64,000 bases of DNA, from NCBI GenBank assembly GCA_046530765.1, contig JBHEQS010000008.1, positions 1 through 64,000 of the forward strand, given 5' to 3'. The stretch's first letter is position 1. Every line of letters starts with the position of its first letter. This stretch comes from Arsenophonus sp046530765. GTDB lineage: Bacteria; Pseudomonadota; Gammaproteobacteria; Enterobacterales; Enterobacteriaceae. Below are positions 1 through 8,259 of the stretch, one piece after another. The position numbers were made by a program, and so were the translations under genes. The notes under the pieces were generated by a model that was given only the letters and a program-made list of their open reading frames with translations, was not told where the DNA came from and made no database searches.

Positions 1-88
1 ATATTACTATATTACTATATTACTATATTACTATATTACTATATTACTATATTACTATATTACTATATTACTATATTACTATATTGCT
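1..88. repeat. 8-bp tandem repeat array (ATATTACT)x11
   Basis: Ten exact copies of ATATTACT are followed by one variant copy (ATATTGCT). The array starts at the window edge, so its true length is unknown. It ends about 76 bases before the pabA start and about 27 bases before the likely pabA promoter. The unit carries -10-like TATATT strings. Eight is not a multiple of three and no frame runs through it, so it is non-coding. Confidence 0.95.
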
Positions 89-114
89 ATATTTATAACT
101 TGCTTTAATAAAAA

Positions 115-123
115 TGTTATAAT
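115..123 (+). promoter_or_regulatory. Extended -10 promoter of pabA
   Basis: TGTTATAAT is a perfect TATAAT hexamer (118-123) preceded by the extended -10 TGn element. No good -35 lies 16-18 bases upstream, as is usual for extended -10 promoters. Transcription would start near 130, leaving a leader of about 35 bases before the pabA ATG. In such AT-rich DNA a chance match is possible. Confidence 0.45.
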
Positions 124-164
124 TAAAAATTATTACTATAAAAATTATTTGGACAGATAGTATT

Positions 165-740
165 ATGCTTTTAATAATTGATAATTATGATTCATTTACT
201 TATAATCTATATCAATATTTCTGCGTATTAGGAGCCAATGTTATTGTTAAGCGCAATGATGAAATAACTATATCTGATATAAAAAGATTATCTGTAACAC
301 ACTTAGTTATTTCACCAGGACCATGTACTCCTAATCAAGCTGGTAGATCGTTAAGTATAATTTCATATTTTGCAGATAAGATTCCAATTTTAGGTATTTG
401 CCTTGGCCACCAAGCAATTGCTCAAGCTTTTGGTGGTTATATCATTAAAGCCAGAAAAATAATTCATGGTAAAATATCAGAAATTAATCATAATCAACAA
501 GGAATTTTAAAAGGATTAAATAATCCATTGAATGTTATTTGTTATCATTCTTTAGTTATTGATTTTAAATCATTACCTGATGTTTTTGATGTAATTGCCT
601 GGACATTATATAATGGGAATATTGACGAAATTATGGGAATTAAGCACAAAACGCTACCTATTCAAGGTGTTCAATTTCATCCAGAAAGCATATTGAGTGA
701 AAGAGGATATTCGTTATTAAATAATTTTTTAAAGTATTGA
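165..740 (+). CDS. pabA: Aminodeoxychorismate synthase, glutamine amidotransferase subunit
   Basis: PabA releases ammonia from glutamine and passes it to PabB, which makes 4-amino-4-deoxychorismate, the precursor of p-aminobenzoate and folate. The 191 residues form one class I glutamine amidotransferase domain. The nucleophile is Cys79 in GICLGHQ, and the other triad members are His172 and Glu174 in FHPES; the oxyanion motif SPGPCTP is at 50-56. The length matches E. coli PabA (187). The related TrpG is an alternative, but the N-terminus (IDNYDSFTYNLYQYF) and the lack of trp neighbours favour PabA. It stands alone, with no pabB, argD or crp nearby in this window. A weak GGACAG precedes the ATG. 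Confidence 0.93.
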   Translation: MLLIIDNYDSFTYNLYQYFCVLGANVIVKRNDEITISDIKRLSVTHLVISPGPCTPNQAGRSLSIISYFADKIPILGICLGHQAIAQAFGGYIIKARKIIHGKISEINHNQQGILKGLNNPLNVICYHSLVIDFKSLPDVFDVIAWTLYNGNIDEIMGIKHKTLPIQGVQFHPESILSERGYSLLNNFLKY

Positions 741-1848
741 TTTATTAAAATAATATTTAGTTTAAATTTTATAGCTAAATTTTAATATTTTGTCTATAAA
801 AAGAATTTTATTCTTACATATAAATAAAATAAAATCAAATAAAAACACATTAGTAATTAGTAATATTATTTAAATTTTATTTAAAATATATTTTTTTACT
901 CTGAATAGAATAAAAATTCTTAATCTAAAATAATTTTAAAAAAATGTTTTTTATAAAAAATCTATCAAATTTTTTATTTCTTTTAATATAAGTATTAATA
1001 TTTATTTGTTTTGTCTAAAATGATATTTATAAAATAAAATTTTTAAATAAATATTAATACTAGGATAATGAAATGATATTAAAAATTATTTTTTAAGAAA
1101 CTTAGTTTAGTTTAATTATTAAAGTTAATTTTTGATAAATACGACAAACTACTTAATTTTTATTGTATAATATAAATAAGTAAAATAAATTATTAATGCA
1201 TAATTAATTTTTCTTGTATTGATGTTTGTTTCTATTAATCTATGTTATATAAAATTAATAGTAATATAGTATAGTCATAAATAAATAAAATCAAATTCAA
1301 TTTAGTGCTGTTTAATAGCTTAGTAAATTATACTAAAGTTTTAAAACTTACATTATCTATAAAATTCTATATTTTTTATGAAGTAAATAAGTATAAAATG
1401 TTTAGTAACTTATAAATAAAAATATTACTATCAATATTCATCAGAATAATTTTATTAATAGTAATATTACTACTTACAATCTTACATTATTACACAAAAA
1501 TATGAATTTTATTATCCTCTTGATAAGTATCTTATTTTTAAAAATGTGTTTTATAAATTTTAGTTGTTGTGTATAATAGTTAATATTTTATTAAGAAAAC
1601 AATGTCTAATTTTTAAATACTTGATAAATATCAAAACAATCGAATCATTGCAATAATTTAATAAATATTATATCATTACAAGATCTTTAATTATTATATT
1701 ATACTAATTTATATATAATTGGATTAATGTAAGTTAAAAATCTATATACAAAAGATTATAGATTCATCTTATTGATAATATTGTCTTTTTAAGAGACATT
1801 ACTGTATTATGAGTACATAATAAATAAATTCATCTTCAATCTTTAAAG
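741..1848. other. Non-coding spacer between pabA and murB
   Basis: No credible reading frame or RNA gene is visible. Two hairpins can be seen: 991-1007 pairs with 1045-1061 (17 bp, loop 37) and 1421-1431 pairs with 1458-1468 (11 bp). In E. coli an rRNA operon (rrnB) precedes murB; nothing resembling rRNA is left here. This looks like eroded DNA. Confidence 0.8.
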
Positions 1849-1900
1849 ATGTAATTAATTTATTATTTTTTACTAGTAAAAAATAATAAATTAATTACAT
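1849..1900. repeat. 52-bp perfect palindrome upstream of murB
   Basis: Two 26-base arms meet with no spacer at TACT|AGTA (1874/1875). Beyond the perfect part, AAAGATG (1845-1851) can pair with CATCTTT (1903-1909), giving an even longer cruciform. The arm shares TAATTAATTTATTAT with another palindrome at 43749-43785. It lies about 60 bases before the murB start, where it could act as a terminator against upstream transcription, but the perfect zero-loop form is unusual for that role. Confidence 0.9.
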
Positions 1901-1960
1901 TTCATCTTTTGTATATATGAATAAACTATAATTATCACTATATATAAACTGAGTTTTGAT

Positions 1961-3001
1961 ATGCATTCTAACAATTTTGGTGAATTAAAAAAATATAATA
2001 CTTTTGGGCTTAATGCTAAAGCGAAAGCAATATACTCAGCTTCTTCAAAAGAAGAATTGCTAGCATTATGGAGAGATGCACAAGTAAAATCTTGTCCAGT
2101 TTTATTATTAGGAAATGGTAGTAACGTTCTCTTCATTGATGATTTTGATGGCATAGTTATTTTAAATCTTATCAGAGCATTAGAGATAACTGAATCATCT
2201 AGTGAATGGTTTATTCATGTAGGTGCTGGAAATAATTGGCATCAATTGGTTGAAGAACTTATAAAAAATGAAATATATGGATTAGAAAACATGGCTTTAA
2301 TTCCAGGATCTGTAGGTGCTGCTCCTATACAAAACATTGGCGCTTATGGTATGGAATTTAAAGACGTGTGTCACTATATCGATATTCTTAATCTAAATAA
2401 TGGCAAACAAAATCGTTTAAATGTCTCTGAGTGCCAATTCGGTTATAGAGATAGTATTTTTAAGCACAAATACAATAAAAATTTTGCGGTTGTTTCAGTA
2501 GGTTTAAAACTTAATAAATTATGGAAACCAATATTATCGTATGCTGGATTAGCTTTTTTAACAGATCAAATATTGACAGCAAAAAATATATTTAATACAG
2601 TTTGTAAAATTCGAAAAAGTAAGTTGCCAGATCCGATTCTTCTTGGAAATACTGGAAGTTTTTTTAAAAATCCACTTATTTCTAGCATTGATGCAAATAA
2701 AATAAAAATTTCTTATCCTCAATGTCCTGGATATCCTCAACTTGATGGTAAAGTAAAAATTGCAGCTGGATGGTTAATTGATCAATGTAATCTAAAAGGT
2801 TATCAATGTGGCGGTGCTGCGGTACATATGGATCAAGCATTGGTTTTAATTAATAAAAATAATGCAACTGGAAAAGATATTGTAAATTTAGGTCGTTATG
2901 TTAGCAAGCAAGTTATGAAAAAATTTTCTATCACACTAGAACCAGAAGTTTGTTTTATCGGTAAATATGGTGAAATAAACGCTATGGATGCTATTTCATG
3001 A
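1961..3001 (+). CDS. murB: UDP-N-acetylenolpyruvoylglucosamine reductase
   Basis: MurB reduces UDP-GlcNAc-enolpyruvate with NADPH to UDP-MurNAc, the second committed step of peptidoglycan synthesis, using bound FAD. At 346 residues it matches E. coli MurB (342). The FAD-binding part has GNGSNVLF (51-58) and PGSVGAAPIQNIGAYG; catalytic Arg163 is in GYRDS, the proton-donating Ser is in GSFFKN (about 233), and the glutamate lies in EPEV near 329. The final TGA overlaps the birA ATG in an ATGA, so the two are translationally coupled as in enterics. A TATAAT hexamer at 1927-1932 may be its promoter. Its presence implies that the cell still makes a wall. Confidence 0.97.
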   Translation: MHSNNFGELKKYNTFGLNAKAKAIYSASSKEELLALWRDAQVKSCPVLLLGNGSNVLFIDDFDGIVILNLIRALEITESSSEWFIHVGAGNNWHQLVEELIKNEIYGLENMALIPGSVGAAPIQNIGAYGMEFKDVCHYIDILNLNNGKQNRLNVSECQFGYRDSIFKHKYNKNFAVVSVGLKLNKLWKPILSYAGLAFLTDQILTAKNIFNTVCKIRKSKLPDPILLGNTGSFFKNPLISSIDANKIKISYPQCPGYPQLDGKVKIAAGWLIDQCNLKGYQCGGAAVHMDQALVLINKNNATGKDIVNLGRYVSKQVMKKFSITLEPEVCFIGKYGEINAMDAIS

Positions 3002-3972
3002 AAGATTTAACTATTCTTTTAAAACTCATTAAAATACTTTGTGACACTAGTATACATTCATGTGAGCAATTAAGTGAATCAGTTGGTATTGAAAAAAGTG
3101 GTATCAATAAACATATTTATACACTGCGTAAATGGGGTATTGAAGTTAATAATATTAGTGGTAAAGATTATCAATTTATTAAAAAAATTGAGTTATTAGA
3201 CTATGAACGAATTTATAGCTTAGTTAAACGAGGAAATATAATTATAAAACCAGTTATAAATTCTACAAATCAATATTTACTTGAGTGTATTGATAAATTA
3301 AGTTCTGGCGATGCTTGCATTGCAGAATATCAAACTGCTGGTAGGGGGCGACGTGGTAGATATTGGGCTTCTCCTTTTGGTTGTAATCTTTATTTGTCAT
3401 TATATTGGAATTTAGAACAAGGATCAGTAGCGGCAATGGGATTAAGTTTAGTTGCAAGCATTGTTGTCGCTGAAAATCTTAATAAATTGAGTGGAAGAAA
3501 TAATATAAAAGTTAAGTGGCCAAATGATCTTTATCTTAATGAAAAAAAGCTTGCTGGTATTTTAATTGAAATAATAAGTAAAGCTGGAAATTCAGCTCAT
3601 ATTATTATTGGAATTGGTATTAATATCTCAATGAGTTCTAATTATAAAAGAGATATAAATCAGGAATGGATTGATTTTGAACAGACTGGCATTAAAATAG
3701 AAAGAAATCTTGTTGCTGGTCATATTATTTTGGCATTGCGTCACGAATTAGTTCAATTTGAGAAATATGGTCTATTTCCTTTTATTAAACGATGGTTGGC
3801 ATTGGATAATTTTTTACATAAAAAAATAAGGTTACATATTGGTGATCATCTAGAGGTTGGTGTTGTGAAAGGCATTGGTGAACATGGTACAATTTTGTTA
3901 GAACAAAATGGGAAAATTATTTCTTATATAGATGGTGAAATTTCATTACGTCCAGATAATTTAAATAATTAA
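2998..3972 (+). CDS. birA: Biotin-protein ligase / biotin operon repressor
   Basis: BirA activates biotin to biotinyl-AMP and attaches it to the biotin carboxyl carrier protein. In enterics the adenylate-bound dimer also represses the bio operon. An N-terminal winged helix (about 1-60) is kept, so DNA binding may survive. The adenylate loop GRGRRG is at 115-120, KWPNDLYL follows at 174-181, and the catalytic lysine is in KLAGIL near 185. A C-terminal SH3-like domain closes the 324 residues (E. coli 321). It overlaps murB by 4 bases and faces coaA across 30 bases. Whether a bio operon exists for it to regulate cannot be seen here. Confidence 0.96.
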   Translation: MKDLTILLKLIKILCDTSIHSCEQLSESVGIEKSGINKHIYTLRKWGIEVNNISGKDYQFIKKIELLDYERIYSLVKRGNIIIKPVINSTNQYLLECIDKLSSGDACIAEYQTAGRGRRGRYWASPFGCNLYLSLYWNLEQGSVAAMGLSLVASIVVAENLNKLSGRNNIKVKWPNDLYLNEKKLAGILIEIISKAGNSAHIIIGIGINISMSSNYKRDINQEWIDFEQTGIKIERNLVAGHIILALRHELVQFEKYGLFPFIKRWLALDNFLHKKIRLHIGDHLEVGVVKGIGEHGTILLEQNGKIISYIDGEISLRPDNLNN

Positions 3973-4002
3973 ATATAATTTAATTACATATGATATCTGA
4001 AA

Positions 4003-4956
4003 TCACTTTCTTAATCTAATATTTGCAATTGAATGATTAGAATCTTTAGTTATGATTAAGCTGGCTCTTTCTTTAGTTGGTATTATATTTTTTTTAAGAT
4101 TTATTTTATTAATTTTTTCCCATATCGTTTTAGCTTCTTTAATAGATTCTTCTTGATTTAATTTAGAATAATGATAAAAATAGACGCCAGGGTCAGAGAA
4201 GGCACCTTTGCAGAATTTTATGAATCTATCTATATACCATTTTTTTAATAAATTTTCTGAAGCATCAACATAAATGGAAAAATCAACAAAATCAGATACA
4301 AAAACATGATATTTAGCATGTGGATAATCTATTTTACTTTGTAAAACATTTAAACCTTCTAAGATAAGAATATCAGGCTGCTCAATCATTTGTTTTTTAC
4401 CTGGAACAATATCATAAGCAGAATGGGAATATACTGGAGCTGTAATCCTCTTGACACCAGATTTTATATCAGAAACAAATTTTACTAAACTATGCATATC
4501 ATAAGATTGAGGAAATCCCTTTTTATTTATTATACCTCGTTCATTTAAAATTTTATTTGGATATAAAAAACCATCTGTTGCAATAAGATCAACTTTACGA
4601 TGTTCTGGCCAACGACTTAATAAAGTTTGTAATAGGCGCGCTGTTGTACTTTTACCAACTGCAACACTTCCTGCAATACCGATAATATAAGATACTTTAG
4701 AACAGTTCCTTCCAAGGAACTGTTCTAAAGTAGCCTGTCTACGTAAATTTGAACTAATATAAAGGCTTAACAGTCGTGAAATTGGGAGATAAATTTCATT
4801 TACTTCATTCATTGAAATCTCATCATTTATACTATTTAGATCTAACAGCTCTTTATTTGTAACTAGATCTAGCGGAACAGAATCACGCAATATCGCCCAA
4901 TGTTCACGGTCAAACTCTAAATAAGGTGTACTTGAAATTTTTTTTTGTTTTTTCAT
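4003..4956 (-). CDS. coaA: Pantothenate kinase (type I)
   Basis: CoaA phosphorylates pantothenate, the first and rate-setting step of coenzyme A synthesis. The 317 residues (E. coli 316) carry the P-loop GSVAVGKST at 96-104 and the family signatures YDMHSLVKFVSD, DILILEGLNVLQ and FVSDFVDFSIYVDA. It is convergent with birA, as in E. coli. One segment is odd. Codons for residues 76-88 lie in a 40-bp inverted repeat (4693-4732). The first half (TLEQFL) is conserved in enterics, but the second (RNCSKV) does not match E. coli (TNGQRI, from memory) and is the exact reverse complement of the first. The frame stays open and the P-loop is intact, so the enzyme is probably functional. Confidence 0.96.
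   Translation of the reverse strand: MKKQKKISSTPYLEFDREHWAILRDSVPLDLVTNKELLDLNSINDEISMNEVNEIYLPISRLLSLYISSNLRRQATLEQFLGRNCSKVSYIIGIAGSVAVGKSTTARLLQTLLSRWPEHRKVDLIATDGFLYPNKILNERGIINKKGFPQSYDMHSLVKFVSDIKSGVKRITAPVYSHSAYDIVPGKKQMIEQPDILILEGLNVLQSKIDYPHAKYHVFVSDFVDFSIYVDASENLLKKWYIDRFIKFCKGAFSDPGVYFYHYSKLNQEESIKEAKTIWEKINKINLKKNIIPTKERASLIITKDSNHSIANIRLRK
4693..4732. repeat. 40-bp inverted repeat inside coaA (19-bp perfect arms)
   Basis: TACTTTAGAACAGTTCCTT at 4693-4711 is followed by CC and then its exact reverse complement at 4714-4732. It contains 14 G/C bases, so it is not an A/T low-complexity accident. It sits wholly within the coaA coding sequence, just before the P-loop codons. Confidence 0.97.
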
Positions 4957-5284
4957 AACAGAACATATATATTTTCACAAGTTATCATAATAGTTTGTAA
5001 CTAATAAAATATATTTAGTAATAATTAAATATATTTAAACGTAGATTTTTATGTTTTAGCATTAATTGTGTAATTAATGCTAATTTATTTTTATATTTTT
5101 ACTTTTAATTATACAATAATATTGTATAATATATGATATTTTTATTAGTTAACAATTAATATTATTTTTAACTAGAGTAATATAGTGACAAAAAATATTT
5201 ATTATTCTTATATTAAAAATAATAAATATTTTATTTTTTTGTTGTAAGATATTTACTCTCTACCTAAAATACGAAACACTTGAT
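4957..5284. other. Divergent spacer between coaA and the tRNA cluster
   Basis: This spacer must hold the coaA promoter (minus strand) and the tRNA promoter (plus strand, 5242-5270). A 12-bp hairpin at 5056-5083 (loop GTGT) is followed on the plus strand by a T-rich run and looks like an intrinsic terminator. The only plus-strand gene upstream is birA, 1.1 kb away across antisense coaA, so it is either a read-through stop or a relic. Confidence 0.6.
5242..5270 (+). promoter_or_regulatory. Promoter of the tRNA Thr-Tyr-Gly-Thr cluster
   Basis: TTGTAA (5242-5247, 4 of 6 to TTGACA) and TAAAAT (5265-5270, 5 of 6 to TATAAT) are separated by exactly 17 bases. Transcription would start about 7 bases later, roughly 8 bases before the first tRNA. 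Position and spacing fit a sigma-70 tRNA promoter. Confidence 0.6.
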
Positions 5285-5360
<76 letters not shown>

Positions 5361-5383
5361 AGAGTCATTTTAATATAATAAAA

Positions 5384-5468
5384 GGTGGGATTCCCGAGCG
5401 GCTAAAGGGAGCAGACTGTAAATCTGCCGTTATAGACTTCGAAGGTTCGAATCCTTCTCCCACCACCA
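5384..5468 (+). tRNA. tyrU: tRNA-Tyr (anticodon GUA)
   Basis: The 85-nt gene has a long variable arm as expected for bacterial tRNA-Tyr, acceptor stem GGTGGGA/TCCCACC, anticodon GTA between GCAGA and TCTGC, T loop TTCGAAT and an encoded CCA. It is the second gene of the cluster, 23 bases after tRNA-Thr. Confidence 0.97.
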
Positions 5469-5482
5469 TAAATTATGTAATT

Positions 5483-5557
<75 letters not shown>

Positions 5558-5561
5558 GACT

Positions 5562-5637
5562 GCTGATATAGCTTAGTTGGTATAGCACACCCTTGGTAAG
5601 GGTGAGGTCGGCAGTTCAAATCTGCCTATCAGCACCA
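5562..5637 (+). tRNA. thrT: tRNA-Thr (anticodon GGU)
   Basis: The 76-nt gene has acceptor stem GCTGATA/TATCAGC, anticodon GGT in CACCC-TTGGTAA-GGGTG and an encoded CCA. The D stem (GCTT/TAGC) has lost its fourth pair relative to E. coli. It is the last gene of the cluster. In E. coli tufB follows; here 1.5 kb of non-coding DNA follows. Confidence 0.96.
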
Positions 5638-6772
5638 CAATTAGAACATTATATTACATTGTTTACTAATTTTTACTTCAATAAATAATGAATAGTATAT
5701 TTTTACTACTTTATTGATATTTTGTAATAAATTACCAGAATATTTTAAAGTAGAAAGATAACAACAGAAAGGAAAAATTTCAAAATAAAATTTATAGTTA
5801 ACATTTGAATATAATAGTCCAATGTTAATAATAGTAGAATAACTTTTATATATTGCTATCATTGCTGTATTACTATAATGAACGTATCTATACTTCTAAA
5901 TTTAATTAAACTGATAATCTTTGTAATAATTGTTTAATTAACAATTATTTATATTTTTCTATTTATAATAACAGAAAAATTTCATTATATTATGCAGAAA
6001 TAACCATATAATTATGGATAAAATGTTATAGCTAGATAAGTAATAGTAATATAAATATTGGATCGGCTCGATACCAAAAACTTTTATCATATTTTTTTCA
6101 TGCTGCAAACAGTGTATTCTTTACATTAATTATATTTCTAAACAAATTTTATATTATTTATGATTGAATGATGTTAAAACTAATAAAGATGTAAACGTAT
6201 AGTTATTTTTAATATAATTTTTAAATAGATAATTATAAATAAGTATTGGTTTCATATTTAAGATATTAATCAAGATAACCAAAAATATAAAAAATAAATT
6301 ATTTAGTTAAAGCAAAAATTAAATAATTACATATTAGTAACAAGAAAGAACTATAGATAAATCTTTTTTTTGTTACTAATATATAGGATGTTCTTTATGA
6401 CTGTGTATAATATATTGTAGAATTATAAAAGTTAGTAACTAAGTAAGATATTTTAAATTTAAAAACAACAAAAATAATTTTTTAAAATAATGCGAATTTC
6501 TATTGAATTGTTTACATAATAAAGCAGATAGTTTCTAGTATTTTTCTGTGGCGTATTAATTGCAAAGATTATAAACTAGTAAAAAATTTTAGTACAATTA
6601 TGTACAATAAGTGCTAATATTTAATTTTAATCAAAGTTTGCATTTTAAGCAAATGTGAAAATTATAAATTGCATCACAATACATTTTAAAATATTATTTG
6701 TCATAATTTATTTCAGAATAGCATATTTAATGTCTATAATTAAGTGAATAAAATATGTAAATAGTAATTTTA

Positions 6773-6798
6773 GTCATTTTATACTAGTATAAAATGAC
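6773..6798. repeat. 26-bp perfect palindrome
   Basis: GTCATTTTATACT is joined directly to its reverse complement. The ACTAGT centre is the same as that of the 52-bp palindrome before murB. No gene adjoins it; it lies in the former tufB region. Confidence 0.9.
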
Positions 6799-6889
6799 GT
6801 CCATAGCATAGTTTTCAACTTAATGCATTAAGTATTACATTTTACATATTTATTAAGGAAGATATGTAATAAATGTTTGTATTGTTAAT

Positions 6890-6919
6890 AAAATAATTTT
6901 TTTTAAAAAAAATTATTTT
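6890..6919. repeat. 30-bp perfect A/T palindrome
   Basis: AAAATAATTTTTTTT is followed by its exact complement with no loop. The centre is a T8/A8 switch. It resembles the core of the larger palindrome at 32222-32267. Confidence 0.85.
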
Positions 6920-7094
6920 AAAATGCCATATCTTGGTATCTTTTAATGTAAATTGTATAAATTAAAGGTTTATATAATTTAATATTTATTTAATTAGTTA
7001 TTGTTGAGATAATCTTTCAATATAATTAATCAATTATTACTATATAATAATATTTGATAAATAGGATACTATGAAGTAAGATGCAATCAATAAT

Positions 7095-7119
7095 AGTCTA
7101 ATTTAATATAAATTAGACT
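7095..7119. terminator. Hairpin upstream of secE
   Basis: AGTCTAATTT pairs with AAATTAGACT around a 5-base loop, followed by TTATTATG. It stands 54 bases before secE, where the terminator of the lost upstream gene tufB would be expected. The weak T-run leaves the call tentative. Confidence 0.4.
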
Positions 7120-7172
7120 TATTATGTTTATAAAATGAATTTTTTATTATATCATAGTAGATGGATTAAATT

Positions 7173-7556
7173 ATGAGTATGAATAGCGATACTCAAAAAA
7201 ACCGACGTAGTTTTGATGTGGCAAAATGGATATTTGTCATAATTTTATTAATCATTTCTATTGTTGGTAATTATTATTTTCGGCATTATAATGGCGCATG
7301 GCGTGTAATGGTAATTATTTTGACAATTGCGTTTGCTGTTGGTATTTCTTTGTGGACAGAAAAAGGAAAATCAACTTTATCATTTTCTCGCAAAGCCTAC
7401 ATTGAAATACGTAAAGTTATTTGGCCAACTCATCAAGAGACATTACAGACAACATTAATTGTTACGTTAGTAACTGCTGTTATGGCATTAATACTTTGGG
7501 GATTAGATGGTATATTAGTTCGTTTAGTTTCATTTTTTACAGAACTAAGGCTATAA
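7173..7556 (+). CDS. secE: Preprotein translocase subunit SecE
   Basis: SecE clamps SecY in the inner-membrane Sec translocon. The 127 residues equal the E. coli length. Three hydrophobic segments are visible, at about 17-36, 43-62 and 94-115, as in the three-helix enteric form. The conserved cytoplasmic stretch REVRKVIWPT-type is present as IEIRKVIWPTHQET, followed by the final helix with WGLDGILVRLVSF. It is the first gene of the secE-nusG-ribosomal protein-rpoBC block, and its stop lies one base before the nusG ATG, so the two are co-translated. No strong ribosome binding site precedes the ATG. Confidence 0.97.
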   Translation: MSMNSDTQKNRRSFDVAKWIFVIILLIISIVGNYYFRHYNGAWRVMVIILTIAFAVGISLWTEKGKSTLSFSRKAYIEIRKVIWPTHQETLQTTLIVTLVTAVMALILWGLDGILVRLVSFFTELRL

Positions 7557-7557
7557 A

Positions 7558-8103
7558 ATGTCTGAATCATCTAAAAAACGATGGTATGTTATTCAAACAT
7601 TTTCTGGTTTTGAGGCTAGAGTTGCTCACTCATTGCGTGAACAGATAAAATTATATGCTATGAAAAATGCATTTGGCGAAGTTCTAGTTCCAACTGAAGA
7701 AGTGATTGAAGTTCGGAGTGGTCAGCGTCGCAAAAGTGAACGTAAATTTTTTCCTGGTTATATTTTAATTCAAATGATTATGGATGATAATAGTTGGCAT
7801 TTAGTACGAAGTGTTCCTCGCGTTATGGGTTTCATTGGCGGCACTGCAGATCGTCCAGCTCCAATTAGTGACAAAGAAGTTGATGAAATTATGAGTCGCT
7901 TGCAACAGGCAGGTGATAAGCCACGCCCTAAAACACTATTTGAGCCTGGTGAAATGGTTCGTGTTAGCCATGGTCCGTTTGCAGATTTTAATGGTGTTGT
8001 TGAAGAAATTGACTACGAAAAAAGTCGACTTAAACTATCTGTTTCTATTTTTGGACGCGCAACACCTGTAGATCTAGATTTTAGTCAAGTAGAAAAAATA
8101 TAA
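7558..8103 (+). CDS. nusG: Transcription termination/antitermination protein NusG
   Basis: NusG binds the RNA polymerase clamp, suppresses pausing, and links polymerase to Rho or to ribosomal protein S10. The 181 residues equal the E. coli length. The NGN domain (about 5-115) shows KKRWYVIQTFSGFE and RKFFPGYILIQM. The KOW domain (about 128-181) shows GPFADFNGVVEEIDYEKSRL and ends FSQVEKI. It sits one base after secE. An A/T hairpin (8104-8132; 12 bp, loop 5) begins right after its stop and may separate it from rplK. Confidence 0.98.
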   Translation: MSESSKKRWYVIQTFSGFEARVAHSLREQIKLYAMKNAFGEVLVPTEEVIEVRSGQRRKSERKFFPGYILIQMIMDDNSWHLVRSVPRVMGFIGGTADRPAPISDKEVDEIMSRLQQAGDKPRPKTLFEPGEMVRVSHGPFADFNGVVEEIDYEKSRLKLSVSIFGRATPVDLDFSQVEKI

Positions 8104-8132
8104 AATATTTTAAAATTTATTTTTAAAATATT
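8104..8132. repeat. A/T inverted repeat after nusG
   Basis: AATATTTTAAAA pairs with TTTTAAAATATT around a 5-base loop and is all A/T. It could be a weak terminator between secE-nusG and the rplK promoter region, but no G/C supports it. Confidence 0.35.
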
Positions 8133-8259
8133 AAAAACTTGTCTAAATTTATGAAATTTTTTTATTAACTACAGTTTATAAAAAAATTATATAATATGTA
8201 TTATATATAATGAAACTTCATAATTAAAATGATACTATAAATTTAGTTGGGTATATAAC

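Larger units (their letters stand above)
5638..7172. other. Non-coding spacer where tufB stood
   Basis: E. coli has tufB between thrT and secE. No trace of EF-Tu motifs (GHVDHGKTT, DCPGH, NKCD) was found in any frame. The spacer is dense in inverted repeats: 5925-5949 (10 bp), 6331-6382 (13 bp), 6773-6798 (26-bp perfect palindrome), 6818-6833 (16-bp palindrome), 6890-6919 (30-bp palindrome) and 7095-7119 (10 bp). One of these may be the old tufB terminator. Short reading frames here are random. Confidence 0.75.

Noticed and set aside
1..88. Possible CRISPR array at the window start
   Set aside because: The repeats are 8 bp and directly adjacent, with no spacers; a simple tandem array.
4319..4327. 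TGTGGATAA, a perfect DnaA box on the minus strand
   Set aside because: It is a single copy within conserved coaA codons (Asp-Tyr-Pro-His), with no cluster of boxes or dnaA/gidA nearby, so it is not an origin.
5641..5862. 73-codon minus-strand frame after the tRNA cluster
   Set aside because: Random A/T frame in the former tufB spacer, with no motif and no ribosome binding site.
6061..6080. GATCGGCTCGATACC, resembling a tRNA T arm
   Set aside because: No acceptor, D or anticodon arm could be built around it; at most a very decayed tRNA.
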